Assembly: GCA_036023115.1 (NCBI GenBank)
Contig: JAYKKT010000059.1
Location: 8,133,001-8,197,000, forward strand
DNA: 64,000 nt
Reading direction: 5' to 3'
Source: Brasenia schreberi
Taxonomy: Eukaryota > Streptophyta > Magnoliopsida > Nymphaeales > Cabombaceae
Shown here: piece by piece, positions 46,988 through 58,210 of the stretch
Layout of the letters: every line of letters begins with the position of its first letter
How positions within the stretch are numbered: position 1 is the stretch's first letter
The notes under the pieces: model-generated
Database searches by the model: none
What the model saw: only the letters and a program-made list of their open reading frames with translations
Told to the model about the DNA's origin: nothing
Program-made: the position numbers and the translations under genes

Positions 46988-49900
46988 TTCACTAGATGTT
47001 CACACTTTTTACTTGCCATCCATTGGCAATAGGTTTTGTCTCCCAGTCATTGATAAATCCTCATTAATTTTGGATTTAGCATGAAATCAGACCTCAGAAT
47101 TCTCTTTCCTCAAGTATGTTGTTTGCTATGACAATATAATAATCATTTGTTACTAAACCATTTACCAGAACATTGGTACAGATAATATAAGAATACAAAA
47201 TCTATTTGCAATGTAATCGAGCTCTATGGAAGATGAATGAAACAATTTCTTGTTTGCCCTCTTCAACTGACAACTCTTGGGATGATTTTGAATCTGATCT
47301 CTTTTACATTGTGCGTGTTTACCTTTATGACACAAGTTGGACAAAGTCCAAGCGTATGATTTACTATGCATTTGTGAAAATGATTTAACTATGACAAACT
47401 GCTGTATATCCACTATAACTGAGTATCAGTCTGGCCAAGCAGCTGGAAATTTGGAACCGACTTACCAATAGGGCGTGGTGTTACATTAATATATTTTTTT
47501 AAAAACCAGTGTTCTGAACGAAGGAAATATTAGGAGTATCATAGCAAATATCTAGATAACAGCGTGTATTAACACCATGTAACTCCTTTATCGGTTGTGA
47601 ACCTAAACGACTTCTCAAAAATAAGCTGAATGATTAAATAATTCTTTTTCATGAGTCCTACCCTCGTTGAGATTATAGGTGAGAATGACACTCAGATCTC
47701 GTCAAGGTAATTTTCCATTTATTCATCAATAAATTGGCAGATCTCAAAGTCACAATTAATTTTCCTTGACACTTGACAAGAGTGTACACAATCACCTTCA
47801 AAGAACCAAAGGGTTAAGGTCATTTCAGAATCATTACGAGATGCTGTAGCATTCTGCGAGTGCTATCTTATGATCAGTCAAAAGGTTGCTCAATTATACA
47901 TGTTCATATGAATTTGATTATATACAAAGAAGAACAGACTTCCATTTACCTTTGATGAACTGCAATGCATTTCGTTGAAGTAATAAGATTGCTCCCCCTA
48001 TGATGCTCATGTAGGAAGCATCTCAACAGATTCTAAAAAGGAGCAGCTTGTATGAGGGATTAGCTCCCCTTTATCGCTTTCCTTAAATCTTAGACTAATT
48101 ATTAGTTTAGATCGTTGGCTTTCCCCTATTAACACGCTTCTGAGCTACCGCGAAGGGCTTAACTTTCTTTAGTTTCTCTATTCCTAAAAGAATTACTCCA
48201 TCCTCCTTTGGCAACACTTGTGGGCTACTCCCGGTGCAAGTTTCCTCATTGTTCCTTCTAGGCACCTTCAGTTTGAAAATCGGCCAACAGGGTTTATGTC
48301 CTAAAGAGAGGATTTGAGGGGAGCTACTTTCATATTCCATAGTACATAGGAGGTGGGGCAAGAAGGGCTAAGTGACCAAAGGCAAAGTACAAGAAAGCCA
48401 TCTACTGATCAGGATACGAAGGGAGATTACAAGATAATGAGAATTACCAAATACTGATCTACTTTGATATCTTCTCTTGAGGAAGTGTTTAGTCCTATTC
48501 GATGGATCTCTTTGCGGTCAGTCCATGCCATTTCTCCTAGACACCAGCTTTCGTTGAGCTACACAGTCTATCAATGCTACTAAGATCACATTTAAGATCA
48601 CATTATTTCACATAGAAATCGTGGGGATATTCCATTCTAGCATATTCTATGACATCTATAGTGGCGAGCTACTCTCAAGGACATTACCATCCCTGAACAT
48701 CATTGCTTAGATCGGAAGAACTTTTTGCAATCTAGGTGAAGTTTGGCAAGGAAGCTCATGGACACGCTCATCTAATCTCTCTCCCGAGTTTCATTACCAT
48801 CCAATTATCGAGATTAATGAAGTCAGATGGCTCGAATGCACTGAATCGTGCACCTCCTATCACATCCGTGATTTGTATAATCTCACTTCATGAACCTCAT
48901 GGGCCAACAACCTTTTGGGAATACCTAATGGAACACTCCAGAGAGTCATCAGCATTTGAAGATGCTTAACCAAAATGTTTATATAGACTACTCAAGGGTC
49001 ATGGCTTCATACAGTTGGGGACCGTCATATATATACTTCAATCGGCCCTTTTGCGAGCTCCTTCCCAAATGGAGACACAGAACCAACTCATTGGAATAGG
49101 AGGTGGATGAGATTTACCCACAAGAGCAATTCTCTTACAACCTCATCAAGGTGGCATTAGTTGTGATGACGCGAAGAAATCAACCAAGGCACCTTTTGAT
49201 GTTTACACCGTAGCTTCGTCGATTAGGATCAAATTGGCAAAGTCAGCCCCATAAATGCCTATTGCCAAATCTATGGTGGCTTTGGGGGGTTGGTCCACAC
49301 TAGCGCCTGTAAGCCAGATATAACATATTCGATAACGCAAGGGATCCACGAGATATCAAACAATGCATTGGTCGCTACCCAACTGCATATAGAACAAACT
49401 TGGAGATCATGGTAAAAAGAATGACGGTGGCAACAGATTTTATTCCCAATAACAACAATCTCATTAGATAATTGTAGCGGCCCTCGTGGCTCTTTAGACA
49501 GGCCTCCTAGTTTCAGAACCTGACGACAAGGAGAGAAGTACCCCACAGTACGTAGAATGAGCTAGCACCAGGAGCAACTGGAGCATAGCACCAAAAGGGC
49601 TGTGTACCTACCATGCTCGGCATGGCGGATCTATGGTGAACATCGGGCCCCTCTCAGGAGTCATTGAGCCCAGTTCTGATGGGAAAAGGGGCCAAGGTTG
49701 AGTAGTCAGGCCAGTATGACCTCAAGGATGGAGCGAGGAGCAACGCGTAGAGAAGAAAGCAGCCAAATTAAGTAAGCAAGGCCAGTATGGGCTAGGCAGG
49801 CCCTTTGACACTAATGACGCACTGTTCAGTATGCCTCGTTACTGCGATAGATCGAAGTACTAACCGAGTCATCTGTTCATTTGAATTAGCTATCATTATT

Positions 49901-50414
49901 CCCTTAGGACCAATGCCTGGTGATATGTGTGGGAAGAGGCAGCAATCAAAGATCAGCGGCAAGGCTGTTACGATACTGCAACTCCGAGCGTAGTTGAAAG
50001 GAAGAAAACCTATCGACTCGACACAATAGTCCCAGATAGAGTGAGGAGCCGCACTTCATCTAGCACTGCTATCAACTCATAGCATCTCGATAGATGTTTC
50101 CATGGCAGCGCCCAGTGGACCAAGCTGATTCATCTCTGTTAGGTGGAATCTAATAGTTTGAACCAGCAAATCCAATCATAAAACAAGTGCTCACTTTAGA
50201 TTCTGCAATTAAGTAATAACAACTTCCACCCAACAAAATACAATTAAATATAAAACAATAACGAAAAAGAATGAGACACTATTTAATACGAAAAACCTTT
50301 AAAAAAAAGAGAAAATAATGAAAGCACAAAGGCATAAAAACGTCAGTATATAAAAGAGAGTAGGTATAAGCAAGCAATTCAAAGAGTCTCAAATGGCAAA
50401 AGAATATATCTTAA
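46988..50414. other. Unrecognised 3.4-kb stretch
   Basis: Base composition rises in GC from about 48000 to 50100 compared with both sides. Open frames stay short (at most 91 residues) and match no family I know. It could be a decayed retroelement or gene remnant, but no domain, LTR or terminal repeat could be shown. Confidence 0.4.
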
Positions 50415-50463
50415 TACCACCACAATATCAACAACAACAACAACAACTAAGCCTTTTCCCATA

Positions 50464-52404
50464 CTAGACGGGGTCGGCTACATGGATTCTTTGTTTCCAC
50501 AGATCTCTATCGTGTGCCATGTTAGCAGTTAACTCCCAATAAGCTAGATCATTCTTTATTGTTTCTTTCCAACACTTTTGTGGTCGTCCTCTACCTCTTT
50601 TAATACTTTCCAAATTTAGGTTTTCTAACCTTCTTACAGGTTCTTCTTTTGATCTTCTTTCTATATGTCCAAACCATCTTAAACGATGTTCTCTCATTTT
50701 ATCCTCTATTGGTGTCACTCCTAATTTGTTTCTAATAACCTCATTATGTATACGGTCTTTTCTTGTATGACCACTCATCCATCTCAACATCTTCATTTCT
50801 GTCACAGACATCTTTTGTACATGTTGATGATTAACTGCCCAACACTCAGAACCATAAAACATGGCAGGCCTAACTGCTGCTCTATAATATTTACCTTTTA
50901 ATTTTAATGGTATCTTCTTGTCACAAAGAATACCTGATGCACCTCTCCATTTTAACCAACCAGCATTAATTCTATGTGTAACATCTCCATCAATTCTTCC
51001 ATCACTTTGAAAAATTGACCCTAGGTATTTAAAACTTTCCTTTTGGGGAATGCAATGTGTGCCAATTTTAATTTCTATGTCCTCTGAAGTAGCCAAATGA
51101 TCAAACTTACATTCCATATATTTTGTCTTTGTTCTACTAAGTCGGAGGCCTTTGTTTTCTAATGTTTCTCTCCATAGTTCCAATTTTCTATTAACTTTTT
51201 CCTTAGACTCCTCCACTAATACAATGTCATCTGCAAATAACATACACCAAGGTACTTCATCTTGAATATGTTTTGTTAACTCATCCATCACCATTATAAA
51301 TAAGTATGGACTTAAAGTTGATCCTTGATGTAACCCAATATTAACTTCAAAGAAGTCTGTCGTTCCTTCATGAGTCCTCACACATGTTTTTGCACCATCA
51401 TACATGTCTCTTATAAGGTTAATATATGTCAATGTGATACCTCTTTTTTCTAAAGTTCTCCAAAGAACCTCCCTCGGTACCCTATCATAAGCTTTTTCTA
51501 GATCAATAAATATCATGTGAAGGTCTTTCTTTTTTGCTCTAAAATGTTCCATAAGACGTCTCAAAAGGTGAATCGCTTCAATAGTAGATCTACCAGGCAT
51601 AAATCCAAATTGGTTCTCTGTTGTACTTGATACTTGTCTTAACCTACGTTCAATAATTCTTTCCCATAATTTCATAGTATGACTCATTAATTTGATACCT
51701 CGATAATTCGCACAATTTTGAATGTCTCCCTTGTTTTTATATATGGGTATAAGTGTACTTGCTCTCCATTCCTCGGGCATCTTTTGGTTTTTCCATATTT
51801 CATTAAATAGTCTTGTGAGCCAAGTGATTCCTATTTCTCCTAGTATTTTCCAAACTTCTATAGGAATATTATCTGGTCCTACCGATTTACCACTCTTCAT
51901 ATGTTTAAGAGCCTCTTTGACTTCATTCTTTTGAATACGTCGGTAGAAATTGTGGTTTATATACTTTTCTGACTTGGCTAAATCTCCTAAACTAATACTA
52001 AAATCTTTATTTTCATTAAAAAGATTATAAAAATAGTTTTTCCATCTATTTCTTATATCATCATTTGCCACTAGAATTTTTTCATCCTCGTCTTTTATGC
52101 ATCTAACATAATTAAGATCTTTAGTTTTCTTATCTCTAGCCCTAGCTATCCTAAAAATGTCTCTTTCACCCTCTTTTGAGTTGAGTTTTTTATATAAGTC
52201 CTCCCAAATCTTAGCTTTTGCTTCACTAACGGCCTTTTTTGCTTCCTTCTTTGCTTTCTTATAAGCTTCTAAAGTTTCACTAGTTTTCTTAGCATAATGT
52301 AATTTGTAACATGCCCTCTTTGCCTTGATTTTGTTTTGTACTACTTCACTCCACCACCAAGCTTCTTTTTGTGCTGGTACACCTCCCTTAGATACCCCTA
52401 ACAC
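50464..52404 (-). pseudogene. RTE LINE reverse transcriptase part (646 residues)
   Basis: Open from the linker to the C-terminus. Lys/Ala-rich helix at about 28-70; GPDNIP (176-181); QFGFMPGRS (265-273); FIDLEKAYD (299-307, motif A with catalytic Asp); [10 protein letters not shown] (357-366, motif B); FADD (390-393, motif C with both Asp). All catalytic residues are kept. The C-terminus ends [13 protein letters not shown] and a stop about 30 bp before the GTT tail. The listed start is only the first Met after the frame lesion; in the family this is one polypeptide with the endonuclease. Confidence 0.92.
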
Positions 52405-52535
52405 ATCTTCGCCACTTTCCTAATATGTATAGCCATATTGTTCCACATATCAGAGGGTGTGCCAACATAATTCCAAACATCTCCTTGAAGGACTTTTTGT
52501 TTAAATATATCTTCTTTCTCACTTTTGAGGTTCCA

Positions 52536-53594
52536 TCATTTAGTCCGAATAGCTCGATGCACTCTTTTCTTCTTTGTCCATTTTTTTATTTGTAAATCCA
52601 TAACTAAAAGTCGATGTTGGGTGGTTAAGCTTTCTCCTGGAATTACCTTACAATCTTTACAACACGCTCTATCTTTTTTTCTACAAATAAAGTAATCAAT
52701 TTGTGTTTGTGATAAGCCACTCTTATAAGTAATTAAATGTTCATCTCGTTTTTTGAAGATTGTATTGACTATAAAGAGATCAAATGACATAGCAAAATTT
52801 AAAATCTCCCTACCTTCCTCGTTTATATCCCCATAACCAAAGTTTCCATGAATCCCTTGATATCCTAATGCCTCTTTACCGACATGTCCATTTAAATCTC
52901 CTCCTAAATAAATCATCTCCCTTTGTGGAATCTTTTGAAACACCTTATCTAACTCTTCCCAAAAAACTGTCTTTATACTATCTTCTAGTCCTACTTGGGG
53001 TGCGTAAGCACAAACTATATTCAAAACCTCTACTCCTAACACTAATTTCAATGTCATGATTCGGTCACCATATCGTTGTATGTCTACTACACTCTCCTTT
53101 AAATCTTTATTTATGATAATACCAACTCCGTTTCGGATCTTTTCTTTACCTGAGTACCATAATTTAAAACCTGTATCCTCTATCTCCTTTGCTTTTTCTC
53201 CAACCCATTTTGTCTCTTGTAAACATAGAATATGAATCTTTCTCCGAATCATAGTATCTACCACCTCCATTAGCTTACCCGATAATGTTCCGATATTCCA
53301 AGAACCAATACGAATCTTATTATCTAGGACTAGCTTCCTTACCCCCCGCATCCGTCCATAATCAAAATGCGGAGACCCTCTCTGAAAATTTTTCACTACA
53401 TTCGGGCGGCAATGTAGCGGGACTAACTTCTTTACCCACACCCGTCCATGATGTGGGAACCCTCTCTGCAATTGATTCACTACATTCGGGCGAAAATGTA
53501 GTGGCCCTTGCTTACTTCTTACTGCATTCGGGCTTTGTAGCATGTCGCTAGGCGGGAACGCCCCAAAGCAATGCTCATAATTTTTGTAATCCAT
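52536..53594 (-). pseudogene. RTE LINE endonuclease part (352 residues)
   Basis: Apurinic/apyrimidinic-type endonuclease fold that nicks target DNA: GSWNIG (97-102), QETKW (126-130, catalytic Glu), YAPQ (197-200), GGDLNGHVG (231-239, Asp/Asn), SQTQIDYFI (295-303, Asp) and TQHRLLVMD (325-333, His). Residues about 27-86 contain two copies of a 28-residue unit with FRPNVV/CRPNVV, from an 84-bp DNA tandem repeat. Relatives are often annotated craniofacial development protein 2-like. It ends at an in-frame TGA, after which the linker continues in the same frame for about 40 codons. Confidence 0.92.
53370..53540 (-). repeat. 84-bp tandem repeat in the RTE 5' coding region
   Basis: CACTACATTCGGGCG occurs at 53394 and 53478, and a partial third unit (ACTGCATTCGGGC) at about 53521. 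The repeat keeps the reading frame. Confidence 0.85.
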
Positions 53595-53724
53595 GTTGTA
53601 GAAATCCGACGAAGTTTTACGCTGGCTGTCGGAAGCCTAACACAACCCTCCTCCTTTATCCGGGCTTGGGACCGGCAATGCAAGGGTGATCCCTTACATG
53701 GGCGGAGTTACCACCACAATATCA

Positions 53725-53999
53725 CCAAAAGAAAATAAAAAGTGGAAGAACATCTCATCCAATGTAGATTACATAATTGACTGAAGAAGAAATCATCGAA
53801 GAAAAGAACCTACGACAACGAAATTCGGCCTTCAAAAGATGATATTCGCACGCCTGTTTGATCTCTCACAAAAAGGAATTGCAAACACACTTTTCTTTTT
53901 CACACACACACACATATAGCATACAACCTGTCACAACCAGAGCATTAGAGCTTCCATCCTATTTTGTCATGCGCTAAAGGCGAAAGACCCAAGTAGGGC
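53725..53999. other. Short flank between the RTE and Copia-E, no gene
   Basis: AT-rich, with a CA run at about 53902-53914. Nothing recognised. Confidence 0.4.
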
Positions 54000-56260
54000 T
54001 ATGATCCCACATTCCACATGCATGATATGTGTGCGCTAGTGTGGGGCCCCTTTAGCTAAACAAAAGGTCATATTTGCCGACCAATTTTTTGTAAATCTCA
54101 TGCTTTTAAATGGTAACAACCTTTATTAACATATTCAAGGAATTGTTCTAGCAATTTCTCTTTCACAACCAATATGACCAAATGGTATCTTCTATTGATG
54201 TGTTATATCTTGGAGTGATAAGTACCGTGCTTTATGAGACAAATAACACTTTGATTGTCGCAATATAACACATACCTCAGTTGCAAAAAGTTGAATTCAT
54301 CTATGAACTCTTTCATCTAAAGCAACTCTTTGGTACCTTTATTGATAACAATATATGCAGCTTCAGTGGTCGATAAGATATACACTTTTAAAATCTAGAC
54401 TGCCAAAAGACCACTTCTCCCTACAAAGGTAACCAAGTAGCCTAAGATAGACGAACAATTATCAAGGTCATCTCTCAATCTAAATCTATATAATACACAC
54501 GTTCTGACTTCTCATATCTAAAACACAAACTTAAACATGTTGCACCCTTCAGATACCTTGATATCTATTTTACTAAATATACCCTTCATATACCTTAATA
54601 TCCAAAGCACAAACATAAACCACATGGCCTAGTGAAAACCATAGCATAAAGAAGATGGTAAATTGTAGGAGAGTAAGGAGTTATAATCATCTCATTCTTG
54701 CATTTAGTTTTAGAAGGACATTAATGCACATTTAATTTAAAATGCTTTGCAAGAAGAATACTAACCACATTAGCATTGCTCATGATAAATCTTCCAAATA
54801 CATTTTCAATATAATTCTTTTAAGATATGAAGAGTTCTCTTTTCTCTCTATTTTTATGTATTTGAATGCCCAAAATCTTCATAGTTAGCTCCAAGTCTTT
54901 CATAGCAAAAGACTTATCAATTACTTCTTAAGATTAACAATTTTTGAGCGACATCAACAACCAATAAAAGGATGATAAAGTTTCAGAATCTATACACAAA
55001 TGTACAATAATTTGAAGAGGTCTTCTTATAGCCTCCTTGTGCATTACATATTCAAACTTTAAGTATCACTATCATGGAGCTTGCTTGAGACCATATAAGC
55101 TCTTCTTCAACTTCAACACTCTTTTTCTTTTCTTTTTTCTATAAATCCCTCTGAGTTTTCCATATAGATGGCTTTTCCCAAATAATTATGTAAGAAAACA
55201 GTCTTCACATTCATCTACTCTACCTCAAAATTTAAGCTTCAAACTAAGCCTAAAATAATACATATAGAAAACATCTTAGCCCCGAGAGAAAATAACTCAT
55301 CAAAATCAATATCTTTTTTTATTGAAGCCTTTGACCACCAAGATTGCATTGTACTCGGGCCTTGAAGTATGTTGATCTTGTTTTTACCTGCAAATCCATT
55401 TATTCTTAAGAGATCTCTTGCTTGCAGGAAACTTCATCAACTCATAAGTGTCATTATCATGAAGAGACTTCATCTCTTCTTCCATAACCTCAAACCCATT
55501 GTACTTTATCATTACACTGTTATTTTTCTATAATATTTTGGCTCTCTATTGTTAGTAAACAAAATATAGTCACTAGGAGAACACCTTCTTAAGGTTTGCC
55601 TAGCTCTAGAAGATCTAACATCTTCTAGTTGAGTTGCATCTACGGTTGATGCTTTTGGTATACATACTCTACTCTAGGATGAGGAGTTATTGTATTGATA
55701 TTTATAGTAATATGCCTCATACAAATTATTTTGCTAACCTTCTTTAGTGATATCTTTTATAATCTGATTCTCTACAAAGATTATATCTCTGTTCCAAACA
55801 ATTTTCTTCTATATATCACAGCACCTATAACCCAATTCATCATTGTCATAGGCTAGAAAAATACATTGTCTTATCTTGGCATCAAGCTTATGTCTTTTAT
55901 TCTTAGGCACACTAAGAAAGGCTTTGCACCTAATACTGCCAAAGTTATTGTAGTCCATTTTTTGTCAAGCCATACTTCATTGAGAGCCTTAAACTGTAAG
56001 GAAATACAAAGTGAGATTTAAAATATGAACTACAATGCTTAAACCCTCAACCCAAATTTAACTTGTGAAAAAACAACTCTTGACGCTCTCTATTAGGGTA
56101 TGATTCATTCTTTCTGTTAGGCCATTCACAGGGTGCGGAGTCTTCTTATACCTTATATTGTGCTCTTTGCATTAAGAATCAAATGACCGGCCCTCTTCAC
56201 AAAAATTGACACTAATGTACTTTGAAATTCAATCGCAAAAGCAATAGCCATTGAATTCAT
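54000..56260 (-). mobile_element. Copia-E, strongly decayed Ty1/copia element
   Basis: Minus strand: an integrase-end remnant (about 56250-55880), a segment like the start of copia RT (EEMKSLHDNDTYELMKLPA near 55440-55500), RT remnants (IYMENSEGFIEK near 55160) and RNase H (YILSTTEAAYIV near 54360-54400, then YCDNQSVICL near 54250). Stops and shifts occur throughout. No LTR pair was found, so its edges are approximate. Confidence 0.75.
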
Positions 56261-57754
56261 AGTTCTAGTTCCATGGTTTTCATGGCAAAGGCTGAAATTT
56301 TTAATTCAAGTTTTGGGAAAGTCGACGTGAAAGACCCAAACTTAATGGAGGCTTAAAGTACATGAAAATCACTTTCCTAAAAACAATGTTTGCATCCACT
56401 CCTTGAAATCTCTTTGGGTTGTACACAAATTGCTTTTGTGGATGCATCAGGTAAACCTTTGAGCACTTATTCTTGAGAACAATGTATGAATGGGAAAAGA
56501 AGAAATTTGCTACAGACAACAACATTGTATAAAGACGAAAGATATATTCTTTTCTTTATATTATTTCTTTTGCATTTCTTGTACACCAATAGTATAATTA
56601 GAAGGATAAAATTAATGCCTTTTGATTTCAAGTGGACGAGTCTAAGAAAATTCAATGGATAGTGCCTTAATACAAGGCACCAATACAAAAAAGAGAAGAA
56701 GCCAAAGGACACAAGTATCTTTCGTAGCAAACAATAATTATTCTTTTTATCATTATTCATATAATGATGCGACAAGAATAACTCTCATAATCAAGAGGGA
56801 GACATATGATATTGATCCTTTTTTGAGAGTTGTGTCCTTAGAAGTTACGGATTATAATTTCTCATTTCATACAATGTTTATGTCAAAAAGTTTACACAAA
56901 GTGAAGGTTAGCATCATTCACTAATAAATATAATTTACTCAGTTCCATCCTTCACAAATTTGCCTCAGTTAGAACAATACCTAATTGATGAGAAAGAACT
57001 ACAAAGTCGAGTCATAGACTACGTGGGAACGGATGTAAGATGTTAACTGGAAGACCTTGAAAACACTATTGATCATAATATAATAGGTAACTACAAGCGA
57101 CTCTACCACTGAGAGAGGAAGACAGTGAAGACCATATTGTTCGGAAAGAAATTAACTCAGGTAAATTTTTTACAGCTAGCTCCTATTTACTAAATGCTGT
57201 AAATTGTCGAGCACTGGGAAATTGCTTGTGAAAGAGAATATGGTAATGAAAAGACCCAACGCCTACCAAACCTTTTTGTAGTAGGTGGCACATAATCGCT
57301 TGCTCACAAGAGCATGGTGATCACAATAGTTACAAGCGGACAACTCCTGCGAATTTTGGGGAAACCGGACTGAAGATGTTATACATGCTGTAACAAGATA
57401 GTTCAACTGTGGATTAAACTGATTAAGCCTGGTACAAATTACATTTACTTGGTGGATTCCCAGCTTGTGTCATTTCCAATTAGGAGAATTCAACTCCAAG
57501 TAGAGTCTTGTCAATTTATTGGATATGAACCTGGTTGAGTTCCAAAGGGGTGATACTGGCAAGGAAAGCGGTTTGGCAACGATGAACCGGCGGACTTTGT
57601 TGTAGTATAGAAATCTTACTTTCCCGTTCTCCAACCAAATCTCTCACCCTCTCTCGTTAACTACCTTACCCCTTACCTTGTGGTTCTGTTTGGATCCGCT
57701 GGGCTTTTGCGTGACCTCAGGAAAAGGCTGATTTTGATAGAGAGAGAGAAAGAG
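56261..57754. other. Upstream region of the TPR gene, no other gene seen
   Basis: AT-rich to about 57200. From 57600 it becomes CT-rich, with CCTCTCTCG and CCTTACCCCTTACC, which fits a core promoter and 5' leader. A GA run precedes the ATG at 57755. The open frames at 56301-56924 have no recognisable domain. Confidence 0.45.
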
Positions 57755-58117
57755 ATGCTTGCTCCAAGAAGTGTGGCCCTTGTGGGCATTTCGCCAAATG
57801 CATCTTCGTCTTCCATGCATCATCCCTGCACGCCCCTCATCAACAACTACAAACCTACCTTCTCACTATCATCACCATTCCTCCTCGGCAGGCGATTTCT
57901 TCTCTCCACTGTCCCCATGGCCGCCGTCGTCCTTCCATGCGGGAAGCTGATCTCCGCCGCTCCCCTACCCACGTCCTTCGACCCCGTTACCGATTCTGAA
58001 AGGAACGCCAGCTCCCTTCTCCAGACAAGGGTCATGGAAGCTGTCGATTTGCTCGACCGAGGGAGGGAATTCCAGGCTAAAGGCGAATTCCGCAAAGCCT
58101 TGGACTGCTTTTCCAAG
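57755..58117 (+). CDS. TPR-like protein, probably plastid-targeted, exon 1 only
   Basis: 121 codons ending TTTTCCAAG before a GTACC donor. Residues 1-90 are rich in Ser, Pro and Leu with few acids, like a chloroplast transit peptide (with HHPCTPLINNYKPTFSLSS and RRFLLSTVP). Residues 91-121 (ending REFQAKGEFRKALDCFSK) match the first helix pair of a tetratricopeptide repeat found in small plant TPR-like proteins. Such proteins bind other proteins; the partner is unknown. The start at 57755 follows a GA-rich leader; an in-frame ATG at 57680 would add 25 residues but lies in leader-like sequence. A later internal ATG (57918, MAAVVLPCGK) is also possible. No second exon was found up to 64000, so the gene is incomplete here, has a very long intron, or is broken. 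Confidence 0.75.
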
Positions 58118-58122
58118 GTACC

Positions 58123-58210
<88 letters not shown>

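Larger units (their letters stand above)
50431..53708 (-). mobile_element. Full-length RTE-clade LINE with 16-bp target-site duplication
   Basis: The direct repeat TACCACCACAATATCA lies at both ends (50415-50430 and 53709-53724). Between them is a 3278-bp element on the minus strand: a 5' leader of about 115 bp (53708-53595), an apurinic-type endonuclease domain, reverse transcriptase, a short C-terminal tail and a (GTT)n end, with no poly-A. This organisation is that of the RTE clade. Only two lesions separate the endonuclease part from the RT part: an in-frame TGA (about 52535) and a one-base loss near 52417. It is the youngest-looking LINE here and a good reference for the six other RTE copies in the window. 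Confidence 0.93.

Noticed and set aside
57847..58207. Minus-strand open frames with Cys-Val and Arg-Glu runs
   Set aside because: Antisense of the CT/CA microsatellite and of exon 1 of the TPR gene.
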